Positions 1-8,514 are shown, numbered from the stretch's first letter. The stretch: DNA of 64,000 bases from an uncultured Eubacterium sp. (GCA_934338065.1 CAKRGX010000004.1:88288-152287), one strand, 5' to 3'. Made by a program: numbers and translations. The notes: generated by a model not told the origin, from the sequence alone.

Positions 1-1042
1 CTGCAATCTCGTCTTCCTGATTCACTTCCCTTTCCACGCTGTCTTCATCTATGACAAGACCATCTTCCAGCAATTCTAAAAACACATCAATAATATAGGG
101 ATCAAACTGAGTTCCCCGTCCCATGATCAGTTCCTCCATGACACGCTCCCGTGGCAGACTCTGTCTGTAAGCACGATTGGATGTCATCGAATCATAAGCA
201 TCTGCAACTGCGATGATGCGGGCAGCCTCTGGAATTTCCTCCCCGGCAATTCCCACATACCCTGAGCCATCATACCATTCATGATGATACCTTACCGCCT
301 CTACAACCCCTGGTATAAACTTTGTATTTTGAAGAATATCCGCACCAATCTCTGCATGACGTTTTACCACTTCATACTCTTCTTCTGTCAGATCGGATGC
401 CTTATTTAGTATCGTATCTTCCACTCCGATTTTCCCGATATCATGTAATAATGCCATATGGTACAGATCTTCTATCTGTTTTTCATTATATCCCATCCGC
501 TTTGCGATCTCACGGCAATATAAAGCAACACGGACCGAATGTTTATTCGCATAACGGTCTTTTGTATCAACCGTATGTGCGATTGTCAGAATTGATTGAA
601 GTGCCAGACGATTTAACTGATTTTTCTGCTTGGCAATCTCACTTGCCTGATATCTTCGCAGCTCTGTCAATTCAATAATATGCGCAATGCGGGCTTTCAA
701 AACTTCCGGTTCAAATGGTAATGACACAAAGTCCATCGCACCGGCACGCAGACCACGCAATTCACTTTCCGTATCCTTTTTACTTGTCATAAGAATAACC
801 GGTATATCACGGGTGCTTTCCCGCTCTTTCAGCTTTTCAAGAACCTCAAATCCATTCATTCCAACAAGCTTAGCATTCATCAAAATCAGGGCCGGCTGCT
901 CAAATTGTAAAAAGTCCAAAATATCCGTTCCTTCACTTGTCATAGCCACCTCATATAATTCTGACAAGATAGATTCCATGTTGCGAAGTGCCAGCTTCGC
1001 AGAATCAGCTACCAGGATCAACGGTTTATTTTCCACACTCAT
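1..1042 (-). CDS. HD-GYP domain protein with degenerate receiver domain (3' end outside window)
   Basis: Reading the minus strand from ATG at 1042 gives 347 codons with no stop before the window edge, so the C-terminus is missing. Residues about 5-125 have the fold pattern of a response-regulator receiver, but the key sites are changed: the acidic pair is Ala12-Asp13, the phospho-acceptor position is Asn56 (in LMNAKLVGMNG, usually LLD..MPGMDG), and the conserved Lys before Pro-Phe is Leu108. Residues about 150-330 are an HD-GYP domain with the HD pair in LLHDIGKIG (200-201), HHEWYDGSGY near 253-262 (GYV instead of GYP) and ADAYDSMTSNRAYR. The family hydrolyses cyclic di-GMP; that activity is inferred here. 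AGAGGTG lies just before the start, and the gene follows the methyltransferase by 8 nt, so they are probably co-transcribed. Confidence 0.9.
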   Translation of the reverse strand, partial: MSVENKPLILVADSAKLALRNMESILSELYEVAMTSEGTDILDFLQFEQPALILMNAKLVGMNGFEVLEKLKERESTRDIPVILMTSKKDTESELRGLRAGAMDFVSLPFEPEVLKARIAHIIELTELRRYQASEIAKQKNQLNRLALQSILTIAHTVDTKDRYANKHSVRVALYCREIAKRMGYNEKQIEDLYHMALLHDIGKIGVEDTILNKASDLTEEEYEVVKRHAEIGADILQNTKFIPGVVEAVRYHHEWYDGSGYVGIAGEEIPEAARIIAVADAYDSMTSNRAYRQSLPRERVMEELIMGRGTQFDPYIIDVFLELLEDGLVIDEDSVEREVNQEDEIA

Positions 1043-1050
1043 CACCTCTA

Positions 1051-2187
1051 TTATTGCAATAATTGTTCTAATGTTCCGTGAAGATTCATTTCATCACACA
1101 ACGTCTTGTAAGAATCATCCAAATGCTTTGAAGAATCCTTCTTTATAGCACGGATCAACAGGTTCTTCGGTGTATGCTCCATATCAATAAATTCCAATAT
1201 CTGCACAGAATAACCCTGTTGTTCCAACAGATCAGCTCTCAGGGCATCCGTAAACAACGCTGCCACTCTTTCTTTAATAATACCATATTTTAGTATAGGT
1301 TGCAAAATGTCACTTTTAATCTGCCGATTCATTTCATGCTGGCAGCATGGCACAGACAGAATCACTTTTGCATCCCAGCGAACGGCCTTATCTAATGCAT
1401 AATCTGTAGCCGTATCGCAGGCATGTAAAGTCACAACAAGATCTACCTGATTCACACCTTCAAATGAACTGATATCTCCTTCAACAAACGTCAGTTCATC
1501 ATATCCGAATTTTTCTGCCAGTTCGTTACAATGCCGGATCACATCTGATTTCAGATCCAGACCGATCATTCTTACGGAATAACCATTCATAACTTTTAAA
1601 TAATAATACATAGCAAAAGTAAGGTACGATTTACCACAACCAAAATCAATAATCGTAAGCGTATGATCTTTTGACAATTCCGGCATAACATCCTGGATAA
1701 ATTCAAGAAAACGGTTTATCTGACGAAATTTCTTATATTTTTTATCAATAATTTTACCTTCCTGAGTCTGAATTCCTAATTCTATAAGAAATGGAATTTT
1801 CTCATTAACCGGTAAAATATACTGTTTTTTTCTGTTATGATTAAGATCGATCTTCTTATTTTCCTGATTCGGACGGGATTTTATTGTTGCCTTGCCCTTT
1901 TTACTGACCAATGCAATATACTCTGTATTCTGTGTTACAATCTCGATCTGCTTGAAACAATCACGCATTAGTCCTCTCATATGCGTAATAGCATCTTCTT
2001 TTTCCATATTCAGATGAAACACCTGATTATTACGATATTCTGAAAACTGGAATAAAAGTTTTTCTTTTTCTTCATAAGGACGCACGACAACTTTTTTCCC
2101 CGCATCTGCCCTTCTTTTATTACTTATGATAATCCGATGCAGTTCTTTATTGAGACTCTGCTCTATAATCCCGCACAAGTTTTCCAT
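1051..2187 (-). CDS. Class I SAM-dependent methyltransferase, METTL25/Methyltransf_32-like
   Basis: 378 residues. The C-terminal half holds a Rossmann-type methyltransferase: the SAM-binding loop DFGCGKSYLTFA (about 180-192), an acidic end of strand 2 (IGLDLKSDV), a GDISSF segment, then VVTLHACDTATDYAL and SVPCCQHEMN. The LHACD plus VPCCQ pair is what I associate with the Methyltransf_32 family. The N-terminal ~140 residues are basic and of unknown fold, perhaps for RNA or protein binding. The substrate is not known and I do not assign one. A strong ribosome site (GGAAAGGGAG) precedes ATG at 2187. The gene lies between a hairpin after oadA and the HD-GYP gene 8 nt downstream. I saw no convincing promoter of its own in the 97-nt gap upstream. 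Confidence 0.82.
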   Translation of the reverse strand: MENLCGIIEQSLNKELHRIIISNKRRADAGKKVVVRPYEEKEKLLFQFSEYRNNQVFHLNMEKEDAITHMRGLMRDCFKQIEIVTQNTEYIALVSKKGKATIKSRPNQENKKIDLNHNRKKQYILPVNEKIPFLIELGIQTQEGKIIDKKYKKFRQINRFLEFIQDVMPELSKDHTLTIIDFGCGKSYLTFAMYYYLKVMNGYSVRMIGLDLKSDVIRHCNELAEKFGYDELTFVEGDISSFEGVNQVDLVVTLHACDTATDYALDKAVRWDAKVILSVPCCQHEMNRQIKSDILQPILKYGIIKERVAALFTDALRADLLEQQGYSVQILEFIDMEHTPKNLLIRAIKKDSSKHLDDSYKTLCDEMNLHGTLEQLLQ

Positions 2188-2244
2188 GTGTATCTCCCTT
2201 TCCTGATTTGTATTTCCACAAAAGGAGTTTTATTCAATGAAATA

Positions 2245-2272
2245 AGCCCCCGAACACTCAAATCCGAGGGCT
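2245..2272 (-). terminator. Hairpin after oadA, possibly bidirectional
   Basis: A 10-bp stem (AGCCCTCGGA paired with TTCGGGGGCT, with G-U pairs) and an 8-nt loop lies 12 nt past the oadA stop. In the minus direction it is followed only by TATTTCATT, a weak T tract; in the plus direction the tract GTTTCTTTTTG is better. It probably ends or weakens the oad transcript, with some readthrough into the methyltransferase gene. Confidence 0.6.
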
Positions 2273-2284
2273 GTTTCTTTTTGA

Positions 2285-3697
2285 TCAAACTGGATATGTC
2301 TGATTTTCCTTATCTGCCAGAGTAGCATCAACTTTTGTTTTCTGCGCCTCACGATATTTGAAGAAATCTACGGCAACCTGTGGGAACAGTGCATAGGACA
2401 AAACATCTTCATCCTGTTTCTTCCACTGTGCCATCTCTGCTTCCAGCTTTTTCAACTGTGGTTCAATCAGATCCGCCGGTCTGCATGTGATCGGTTTTGT
2501 GTCACCAATACATTTTTTCTGTACTTCCGGATTAAATGGTTTTACTGTCTGACCAAACTCACCGGAAAGAAGTTTCTTCGACTCTTTGGTAACCATTTTA
2601 TATCTTTCCCCAGATACGACATTTAATACCGCCTGCGTACCAACAATCTGGGAAGATGGAGTAACCAATGGCGGCTCTCCGAAATCCTTACGCACACGAG
2701 GTACTTCTTCCAGCACCTGTTCGTACTTGTCTTCCTGTCCCATTTCTTTCAACTGGGAAACCAGATTGGAAAGCATACCGCCAGGTACCTGATAACGAAG
2801 AGTATTGATATTTACGCCCAATACCTTCGTGTTCATCAAACCACTTTCCAGTGCTTCCTCACGTAATGGACGGAAGTATTCTGCAATTTCAGAAAGTAGA
2901 TTCTGATCCAGACCGGTATCGTATGGTGTTCCCTTAAATGTCTCTACCATAACTTCCGTTGCCGGCTGACTGGTTCCTAATGCAAACGGACTCATTGCTG
3001 TGTCAATAATATCACATCCTGCCTCAACAGCCTTCAAGTAAGTCATAGAAGCAACACCAGATGTATAATGTGTATGAAGATCAATTGGAATCTCTACTGA
3101 CTCCTTTAATGCCTGAACCAGTTCCGTTGCCTTATATGGAGTAAGCAATCCTGCCATGTCTTTAATACACAGTGATTTTGCGCCCATATCTTCGATCTTC
3201 TTAGCAATATCTTTCCAATAATCCAGCGTATAGGCATCACCCAATGTATAAGAAAGAGCAATCTGCGCATGTCCGTTCTCTCTGTTAGCAGCCTTTACCG
3301 CTGTCTCCAAGTTACGAATATCATTCAAGCAGTCAAAAATACGAATAATATCAATACCATTTGCCAATGATTTCTGAACAAAATATTCAACTACATCATC
3401 CGCATAATGGTTATAGCCCAGAATATTCTGTCCACGGAATAACATCTGCAATTTTGTATTCTTAAATCCATCTCTTAGTTTGCGAAGTCTTTCCCACGGA
3501 TCCTCTTTCAGAAAGCGAAGAGATGCATCAAATGTTGCACCGCCCCAACATTCAACAGCATGAAAACCAACTTTATCCATCTTATCGACAATCGGTAACA
3601 TCTGCTCTGTTGTCATACGAGTTGCGATCAAGGACTGATGAGCATCACGAAGGACAGTCTCAGTGATCTTGATCGGTTTTTTCGTCTTATCTGCCAT
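2285..3697 (-). CDS. oadA: Oxaloacetate decarboxylase-type carboxyltransferase, alpha subunit (no biotin domain)
   Basis: 470 residues. This is the carboxyltransferase (HMGL-like TIM barrel) part of OadA, pyruvate carboxylase or transcarboxylase 5S: metal and substrate motif LRDAHQSLIATR (17-27), AVECWGGATFDASLRFL, LCIKDMAGLL with the active Lys, and HTHYTSGVASM. It should move CO2 from oxaloacetate to biotin, releasing pyruvate. Full-length OadA is about 590 residues with a C-terminal biotinyl domain; here that domain is absent and is supplied by the separate carrier at 4894-5262. Last gene of the five-gene operon, 22 nt after oadB, with a good AGGAGGA site before ATG. Confidence 0.93.
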   Translation of the reverse strand: MADKTKKPIKITETVLRDAHQSLIATRMTTEQMLPIVDKMDKVGFHAVECWGGATFDASLRFLKEDPWERLRKLRDGFKNTKLQMLFRGQNILGYNHYADDVVEYFVQKSLANGIDIIRIFDCLNDIRNLETAVKAANRENGHAQIALSYTLGDAYTLDYWKDIAKKIEDMGAKSLCIKDMAGLLTPYKATELVQALKESVEIPIDLHTHYTSGVASMTYLKAVEAGCDIIDTAMSPFALGTSQPATEVMVETFKGTPYDTGLDQNLLSEIAEYFRPLREEALESGLMNTKVLGVNINTLRYQVPGGMLSNLVSQLKEMGQEDKYEQVLEEVPRVRKDFGEPPLVTPSSQIVGTQAVLNVVSGERYKMVTKESKKLLSGEFGQTVKPFNPEVQKKCIGDTKPITCRPADLIEPQLKKLEAEMAQWKKQDEDVLSYALFPQVAVDFFKYREAQKTKVDATLADKENQTYPV

Positions 3698-3719
3698 TTC
3701 TATATCCTCCTGTTATTTG

Positions 3720-4859
3720 TTATACTCCATAAATTGCCATAAACACACCGGCCGCAACTGCTGTTCCAATTACACCTGCCACATTTGGCCCCATCGCATG
3801 CATCAAAAGGAAGTTTGTCGGGTCAGCTTCTGATCCAACTTTCTGGGATACGCGCGCAGCCATCGGTACCGCTGATACCCCCGCCGATCCAATCAGCGGA
3901 TTAATCTTTCCACGTGTAACAAAACACATCAGTTTACCAAACAGCACACCCGCTGCCGTACCAAATGCAAAGGCAACCAGGCCAAGTACAACAATCTTCA
4001 ATGTTGCTTCGTTCAGGAATGCCGAACCGGTTGTTGTCGCACCGACCGATGTTCCCAAAAGAATAACTACAATATACATAAGTGCATTAGATGCCGTCTC
4101 TGTCAGTTGTCCTACAACGCCTGATTCCTTGAACAGATTTCCAAGCATGAGCATACCAACAAGTGGTGCTGTACTAGGAAGGATCAGACATACAATAACT
4201 GTTACAACAATCGGAAAAAGGATTCTCTCCAGCTTGGAAACCGGTCGAAGCTGTTCCATCTTGATCTCTCTTTCCTTTTTGGTCGTCAAAAGTTTCATAA
4301 TTGGTGGCTGAATGATCGGAACAAGTGACATATAAGAATATGCCGCTACTGCAATGGAGCCCATCAAATGTCCCTGCTGCAATTTACCGGCAAGGAATAT
4401 CGAAGTAGGTCCATCGGCACCTCCAATAATAGAAACTGCTGCAGCTTCTCCACCATTGAATCCCCACAACAAAGCAAGGATATATGCCGCAAAAATACCA
4501 AACTGCGCCGCTGCTCCCAAAAGGAAACTTTTCGGATTGGCAATCAACGGCCCAAAGTCCGTCATAGCGCCTACGCCAAGGAAAATAAGGGAAGGCAGGA
4601 TACTCCATTCATCTAAGAGGTAGAAATAATGCAATAATCCACCTGCTCCTCCGGACGCTGCCGGTTCAGACATAATCAATGGATAAATATTCGCTAATAA
4701 CATACCAAATGCGATTGGCAGTAACAGCAATGGCTCATAGCCCTTTTTAATTGCCAGATACAAAAATACAAAGGCAATCAATATCATAACATAGTTTCTC
4801 CAGTCAATACCATCCTGAAAAAACGCTGTCTGTTTAATAAGATTATTTATTACTTCCAT
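3720..4859 (-). CDS. oadB: Na+-translocating decarboxylase beta subunit
   Basis: 379 residues, strongly hydrophobic with about nine to eleven membrane segments. It carries the family signature GGADGPTSIFLAGKL and the C-terminal NFLLMHAMGPNVAGVIG segment, both lining the ion path in OadB/GcdB/MmdB proteins. The family decarboxylates carboxy-biotin and exports Na+. Length fits the family (375-430). A strong GGAGG precedes the start. It sits between the biotin carrier and oadA in one operon, so it is expected to form the membrane part of the complex encoded here. The coupling ion is inferred from family membership. Confidence 0.94.
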   Translation of the reverse strand: MEVINNLIKQTAFFQDGIDWRNYVMILIAFVFLYLAIKKGYEPLLLLPIAFGMLLANIYPLIMSEPAASGGAGGLLHYFYLLDEWSILPSLIFLGVGAMTDFGPLIANPKSFLLGAAAQFGIFAAYILALLWGFNGGEAAAVSIIGGADGPTSIFLAGKLQQGHLMGSIAVAAYSYMSLVPIIQPPIMKLLTTKKEREIKMEQLRPVSKLERILFPIVVTVIVCLILPSTAPLVGMLMLGNLFKESGVVGQLTETASNALMYIVVILLGTSVGATTTGSAFLNEATLKIVVLGLVAFAFGTAAGVLFGKLMCFVTRGKINPLIGSAGVSAVPMAARVSQKVGSEADPTNFLLMHAMGPNVAGVIGTAVAAGVFMAIYGV

Positions 4860-4893
4860 TCAAATTACCTCCGGTTATTTATCGTTTGCTGAA

Positions 4894-5262
4894 TCAGTCC
4901 ATAGTAGCCAATACATTTCCTGCTTCAACCATATCACCAGAGTTTACATTGATGCCTGCGATCACACCATCCTGAGGTGCTACTACTTCATTCTCCATCT
5001 TCATAGCCTCAAGCAGCAGAACAACATCTCCTTTTTTTACGCTCTGTCCCGGAGCTGCTTTAACATCAAGGATCTTGCCAGGCATTGGAGCAACAATATC
5101 AACAGAACCAGTGCTTCCGGATGCTGCCGGTGCTTTTGGTGCCGGTGCCGGTGTTGCCGGTGTTGGTGCCGGTGCCGGTGCTGCCGCCGGTGCTCCTGCT
5201 CCCTTTTCTTCTACGGTTACATCATATACGGTTCCATTTACTGTAATTGTATAGCTTTTCAT
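4894..5262 (-). CDS. Biotin carboxyl carrier protein of the decarboxylase complex
   Basis: 122 residues. An N-terminal strand-rich stretch (1-20) is followed by an Ala/Pro-rich flexible linker (about 21-48), then a biotinyl domain with the exact motif EAMKMEN, Lys88 being the residue to be biotinylated. It resembles the 1.3S subunit of transcarboxylase and the gamma/delta carriers of decarboxylase pumps. The swinging carrier would shuttle carboxyl groups between the carboxyltransferases (oadA and the 5638-7014 product) and the membrane subunit OadB. GGAGGA lies before ATG. The start of oadB is 34 nt downstream. Confidence 0.93.
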   Translation of the reverse strand: MKSYTITVNGTVYDVTVEEKGAGAPAAAPAPAPTPATPAPAPKAPAASGSTGSVDIVAPMPGKILDVKAAPGQSVKKGDVVLLLEAMKMENEVVAPQDGVIAGINVNSGDMVEAGNVLATMD

Positions 5263-5276
5263 ATTTTATATCCTCC

Positions 5277-5633
5277 TTAATTAAACGTACGTTTCTTAAT
5301 AGAACGAATAACCAGACCATCTGCCGCAACAGGAAGCCCTGTTTCTTCTTCCATCTGAGAAGCAATAGCTGCCATGATCACAGCAGCAATCTGTGTGTCA
5401 TTATCATGAACCGGTGAAGTCTGTACCTTGACAGGAGCTTCTTTCTTAACCGGCTGCACAGTCTCAACGGCTTTTTTCTTTTCAAACATTTTTGGTACAA
5501 ATTTCAAAAGATAAATAATAATGGAAATCAATATCAGAACTACAAATACCGTTCCCATTCCTATGAGGGTATTGGTCAGTGCCTCACCCGGTCCGACATG
5601 TGCATTTACTTTATCAAGATCAATCAGAAACAT
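5277..5633 (-). CDS. oadG: OadG-family small membrane subunit
   Basis: 118 residues with one membrane helix at about 22-45 (TLIGMGTVFVVLILISIIIY) followed by a charged linker and a C-terminal segment containing HDNDTQIAAVIMAAIAS. This matches the OadG family, which anchors the carboxyltransferase and carrier to the membrane pump. It starts 4 nt after the upstream carboxyltransferase stop, with GAGGTGA as ribosome site. The C-terminal AAVIMAAIA motif is common in clostridial versions; its role is not known to me. Confidence 0.86.
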   Translation of the reverse strand: MFLIDLDKVNAHVGPGEALTNTLIGMGTVFVVLILISIIIYLLKFVPKMFEKKKAVETVQPVKKEAPVKVQTSPVHDNDTQIAAVIMAAIASQMEEETGLPVAADGLVIRSIKKRTFN

Positions 5634-5637
5634 TCCA

Positions 5638-7014
5638 TCACCTCATTCCGAACATCTGCAGAGCATAAATCAAGTGCTTGCGAATCTCTTCACCGGAAAT
5701 CACGTTATCCACATATCCTCGTCTGGCAGCCGCATCTGCTCCCTTCTGAAGCTCATCAAATTCTTTTGCCTTTTCCTGCAGCGTCTTAACTTTATCATCT
5801 GCAGCAGCAACCTCATCTTCATACATGATCCGGGCAGCCGCTTTTGCATCCATTACTCCGACTTTAGCCGAATCAAGAGCAAGTACAAGATCTGCTCCGA
5901 TATGCTTGGAATTCATTGCTACGTAAGCACTTCCATAAGCTTCTCCTGTGATCACGTTGATCTTCGGTACGTCTGCGCTGGCAAATGCGTATGTCATATC
6001 CGCAACAGCCTGGGAAATTGTCTTCTCTTCTTCCAGTGTCGCTGCATACTCCTTTGCATTGGTAAGCGTCACGACCGGAATACCAAAAGCATCACAAAAA
6101 TAAGTGAACTGCTCTGCCTTCTTACATCCTGCCGTAGATAAGACTCCAGCAGATGAATTAGCGATCGCACCAACAGTAACGCCATCTAATGACATCAATC
6201 CTGTGACCATTTCTTTTCCATAGTCTGCTTTTAATTCAACAAACTTTGTATCATCCGCAATCTGAGCCAGTGCTGCAGCAGCATCTGCCGCATACCCATC
6301 AAATCCTGTCAGAACACGATTGCTGTCATCTGCTGTATCAACCATTGCGGGCACTCCGGCATTGGCCGGTAACAGATCAATAAGTTCACGGATCTTTGTA
6401 ATAACATCCAGCTCTGTTTCACAAACAATGTCCACATTACCGGCTTCTGCCTGAAATGCAGCATCACTTGTATCACATTTTTCAATACGGTTTCCCTCAA
6501 TGGCGTTTGGAGAATTAACAAACAATTTTCCATTCTGTGCGTCCATCAATGTAATGTCACTTAATTTTGATGAAACAGCAACACCGCCGCCACATGATCC
6601 TAAGATTGCACAGATCTGTGGCACAACGCCGGAAGCCTTCACCTTAGCCATATAAATGTCACCGAATCCGGCTAACGCATCCATTGCCTCCTGGACTCGT
6701 ATTCCGGCGCAGTCAATCAATCCGATAACCGGGGCTCCGGCTTTAATTGCCATTTCATATAAATTAGCAATCTTTCTCGCATGCATCTCACCAACGGAAC
6801 CATTTAAAGCGGTTACATCCTGGCTGTAGATATATACCAGATTGGAATCTACCACACCATAACCGGTAATTACACCATCGGCCGGCACTGCTTTTTCCTG
6901 CATGTTGAAATCCGTATTTCTCTTCGTAATCATACCGCCAATTTCAACAAAACTATTTGCGTCAACAAGAGTCTCAATCCTCTGTTTTGCTGACATTTTT
7001 GCTGAGTTACTCAT
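5638..7014 (-). CDS. Acyl-CoA carboxyltransferase-like protein (MmdA / transcarboxylase 12S family), divergent
   Basis: 458 residues, somewhat short for a family of about 510-520 because the N-terminal ~35 residues are missing. The crotonase-like carboxyltransferase core is recognisable: SAKQRIETLVDANSFVEIG, DGVITGYG, VTALNGSVGEMHARKI, and the second half with SAGVLSTAGCKKAEQF and VITGEAYGSAYVAM. Two usual substrate-pocket motifs differ: the GGARIQEG loop reads AGIRVQEA, and GPCAGGA reads GSCGGGV. The family transfers carboxyl groups between biotin and an acyl-CoA such as methylmalonyl-CoA; the acyl-CoA here is unknown. First gene of the operon, with GGAGGG before ATG and a good promoter 62 nt upstream. 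Confidence 0.85.
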   Translation of the reverse strand: MSNSAKMSAKQRIETLVDANSFVEIGGMITKRNTDFNMQEKAVPADGVITGYGVVDSNLVYIYSQDVTALNGSVGEMHARKIANLYEMAIKAGAPVIGLIDCAGIRVQEAMDALAGFGDIYMAKVKASGVVPQICAILGSCGGGVAVSSKLSDITLMDAQNGKLFVNSPNAIEGNRIEKCDTSDAAFQAEAGNVDIVCETELDVITKIRELIDLLPANAGVPAMVDTADDSNRVLTGFDGYAADAAAALAQIADDTKFVELKADYGKEMVTGLMSLDGVTVGAIANSSAGVLSTAGCKKAEQFTYFCDAFGIPVVTLTNAKEYAATLEEEKTISQAVADMTYAFASADVPKINVITGEAYGSAYVAMNSKHIGADLVLALDSAKVGVMDAKAAARIMYEDEVAAADDKVKTLQEKAKEFDELQKGADAAARRGYVDNVISGEEIRKHLIYALQMFGMR

Positions 7015-7076
7015 TTGCAGCCCTCCACTTTCTATAATGTAGTTTTTATGTAAAACTCAAATTTAATCCAATTCTA

Positions 7077-7105
7077 ATTGTAACGCTTTTACATATAATT
7101 AGCAA
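7077..7105 (-). promoter_or_regulatory. Promoter of the decarboxylase operon
   Basis: TTGCTA (7100-7105) and TACAAT (7077-7082) are separated by exactly 17 nt on the minus strand, a good sigma-A match. About 60 nt of untranslated leader follows before the first gene. No operator was recognised. Confidence 0.6.
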
Positions 7106-7179
7106 CAATTATTTAAAGAAATTTTCATCATTTTTTTCTATGACACATATACTATAAAAAACTAAGTGGAGTAGGCATT

Positions 7180-8409
7180 ATGAAACATTTCCGGTTTCCT
7201 TTTCTTTTCCTTCTGGCCGGGCTAATCATGACTGGTATACTTATTGATTCCGCTTCATGGCATGGGGGCACAGCCTCCCTGTCACCAGTACTTCCCGAAC
7301 CACATATCCGGATTCCAGCCACAACTTCCCGCCCCGAATTATCCTCTCTTAATGCCAGATACGCCTGTGTCATGGACTCCTCCTCCGGGCGTCCGTTATA
7401 TGGAAAAGATCTTAATAAAAAAGTTCCCATGGCAAGTACAACAAAAATCATGACTTCACTCCTCGTTCTGGAGGGAAATTATCTGTCGGACACAGTGACT
7501 GCAAGCAAAAAGGCCTCTTCTATGCCAAAAGTCCATCTCGGTATGCAGCCTGGGCTTCAATACCGCATGTCAGATCTGCTTTACTCACTCATGCTGGAAT
7601 CCCATAATGATACTGCTGTTGCAATTGCTGAACATATTGGACATTCAGTAGAGGGTTTTGCTGCCCTAATGAACGAAAAAGCGAAAAAAATCGGTCTGCA
7701 CAACACCCATTTTGTAACACCCAATGGTCTGGATGCTAACGGCCATTACAGTACAGCGGAGGATATGTGTCTTCTGGCACGTTATGCAATAAAAAACAAA
7801 GCTTTTCTCTCGCTGGTCCAGACAAGATCACATACCTTTACTGATCTCAGCGGCCGCCACTCATATTCTCTTTCTAATAAAGATGCTTTTCTTTCTTATT
7901 ATGATGGTGCTCTTGGCATCAAAACCGGATTTACTAATCAGGCCGGATACTGCTTTGTCGGGGCTGCCAGACGATCCCGAATAACGCTGACCAGTTGTGT
8001 CCTGGCCTCTGGTTGGCCGCCAAATAAAACATATAAGTGGGCAGACACGAAACAACTCATGGATTATGGTTTTACCAATTTCTATCCATCAAAAATGCCT
8101 GTTCAGGATCTGTCCCAGTCAAAAATATCTGTCATCGACGGAAAAAAGAAAGCAGTCTCCCTGTCTCCTCTGCCTGACATTCCTGTCCTGTTAAGCAGAT
8201 CAGATGAACTGGCAATTGATTATGATATCCCATATGTCATTCACGCTCCCATACGAAAAAACATCCCCGTTGGAAGTGTTTCTTTCTATATTAATAACAA
8301 ACTTTATCGAAAAGAAATGGTTTTTCCTATAGAAAATATTGAAAAATCCAACTTTTCTGATACAATAGATAACGTATTGCAATTATGGATGGAAATCTTC
8401 GGATTTTGA
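7180..8409 (+). CDS. dacF: D-alanyl-D-alanine carboxypeptidase (penicillin-binding protein, S11 family)
   Basis: 409 residues. A signal peptide is visible at 1-25. The three serine-DD-peptidase motifs are present: S86-T-T-K89, S141-H-N143 and K248-T-G250. The C-terminal ~110 residues fit a PBP5_C domain and end in an amphipathic stretch (LQLWMEIFGF) that could hold the protein to the membrane. It trims the terminal D-Ala from peptidoglycan stem peptides outside the membrane. The ribosome site GTGGAG precedes ATG. Monocistronic in appearance, between the divergent decarboxylase operon and glnN. The symbol dacF is by family likeness; dacB-type naming is also possible. Confidence 0.92.
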   Translation: MKHFRFPFLFLLAGLIMTGILIDSASWHGGTASLSPVLPEPHIRIPATTSRPELSSLNARYACVMDSSSGRPLYGKDLNKKVPMASTTKIMTSLLVLEGNYLSDTVTASKKASSMPKVHLGMQPGLQYRMSDLLYSLMLESHNDTAVAIAEHIGHSVEGFAALMNEKAKKIGLHNTHFVTPNGLDANGHYSTAEDMCLLARYAIKNKAFLSLVQTRSHTFTDLSGRHSYSLSNKDAFLSYYDGALGIKTGFTNQAGYCFVGAARRSRITLTSCVLASGWPPNKTYKWADTKQLMDYGFTNFYPSKMPVQDLSQSKISVIDGKKKAVSLSPLPDIPVLLSRSDELAIDYDIPYVIHAPIRKNIPVGSVSFYINNKLYRKEMVFPIENIEKSNFSDTIDNVLQLWMEIFGF

Positions 8410-8425
8410 AAGAGTAAAAAAGTAC

Positions 8426-8454
8426 TTTACATTTCAAAAAAAATGTGCTATGGT
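8426..8454 (+). promoter_or_regulatory. Promoter of glnN
   Basis: TTTACA (8426-8431) and TATGGT (8449-8454) with a 17-nt spacer. Transcription would start near 8461, giving a leader of about 105 nt that contains the hairpin at 8477-8505. Confidence 0.5.
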
Positions 8455-8476
8455 ATATCTATAGTTTGACAGGACG

Positions 8477-8514
8477 AAGGTGTTCTCATTCAATGAGGGC
8501 ACCTTTATTTTTTT
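8477..8514 (+). terminator. Terminator-like hairpin in the glnN leader (possible attenuator)
   Basis: A stem of about 13 bp with two G-U pairs (AAGGTGTTCTCAT with ATGAGGGCACCTT, 8477-8505) is followed by TATTTTTTT, a textbook intrinsic terminator. It lies about 15 nt downstream of the predicted start and about 60 nt before the glnN start, so it may attenuate glnN. The alternative is that it simply ends dacF, 68 nt upstream, with glnN using an unseen promoter. Confidence 0.72.

Noticed and set aside
687-1148. 153-codon open frame on plus
   Set aside because: Lies opposite the receiver domain of the HD-GYP gene, has no ribosome site and no recognisable family; a shadow.
5521-6141. 206-codon open frame on plus
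   Set aside because: Opposite oadG and the carboxyltransferase gene, Cys/Ser/Ile-rich without domain likeness; a shadow.
7052-7068. 17-nt sequence identical to 63255-63271 (AAAACTCAAATTTAATC)
   Set aside because: In AT-rich DNA of this length one such match is expected by chance, and the contexts differ.
7106-7179. Promoter for dacF
   Set aside because: TATACT is present at a plausible place but no acceptable -35 box lies 16-18 nt upstream, so I do not list it.
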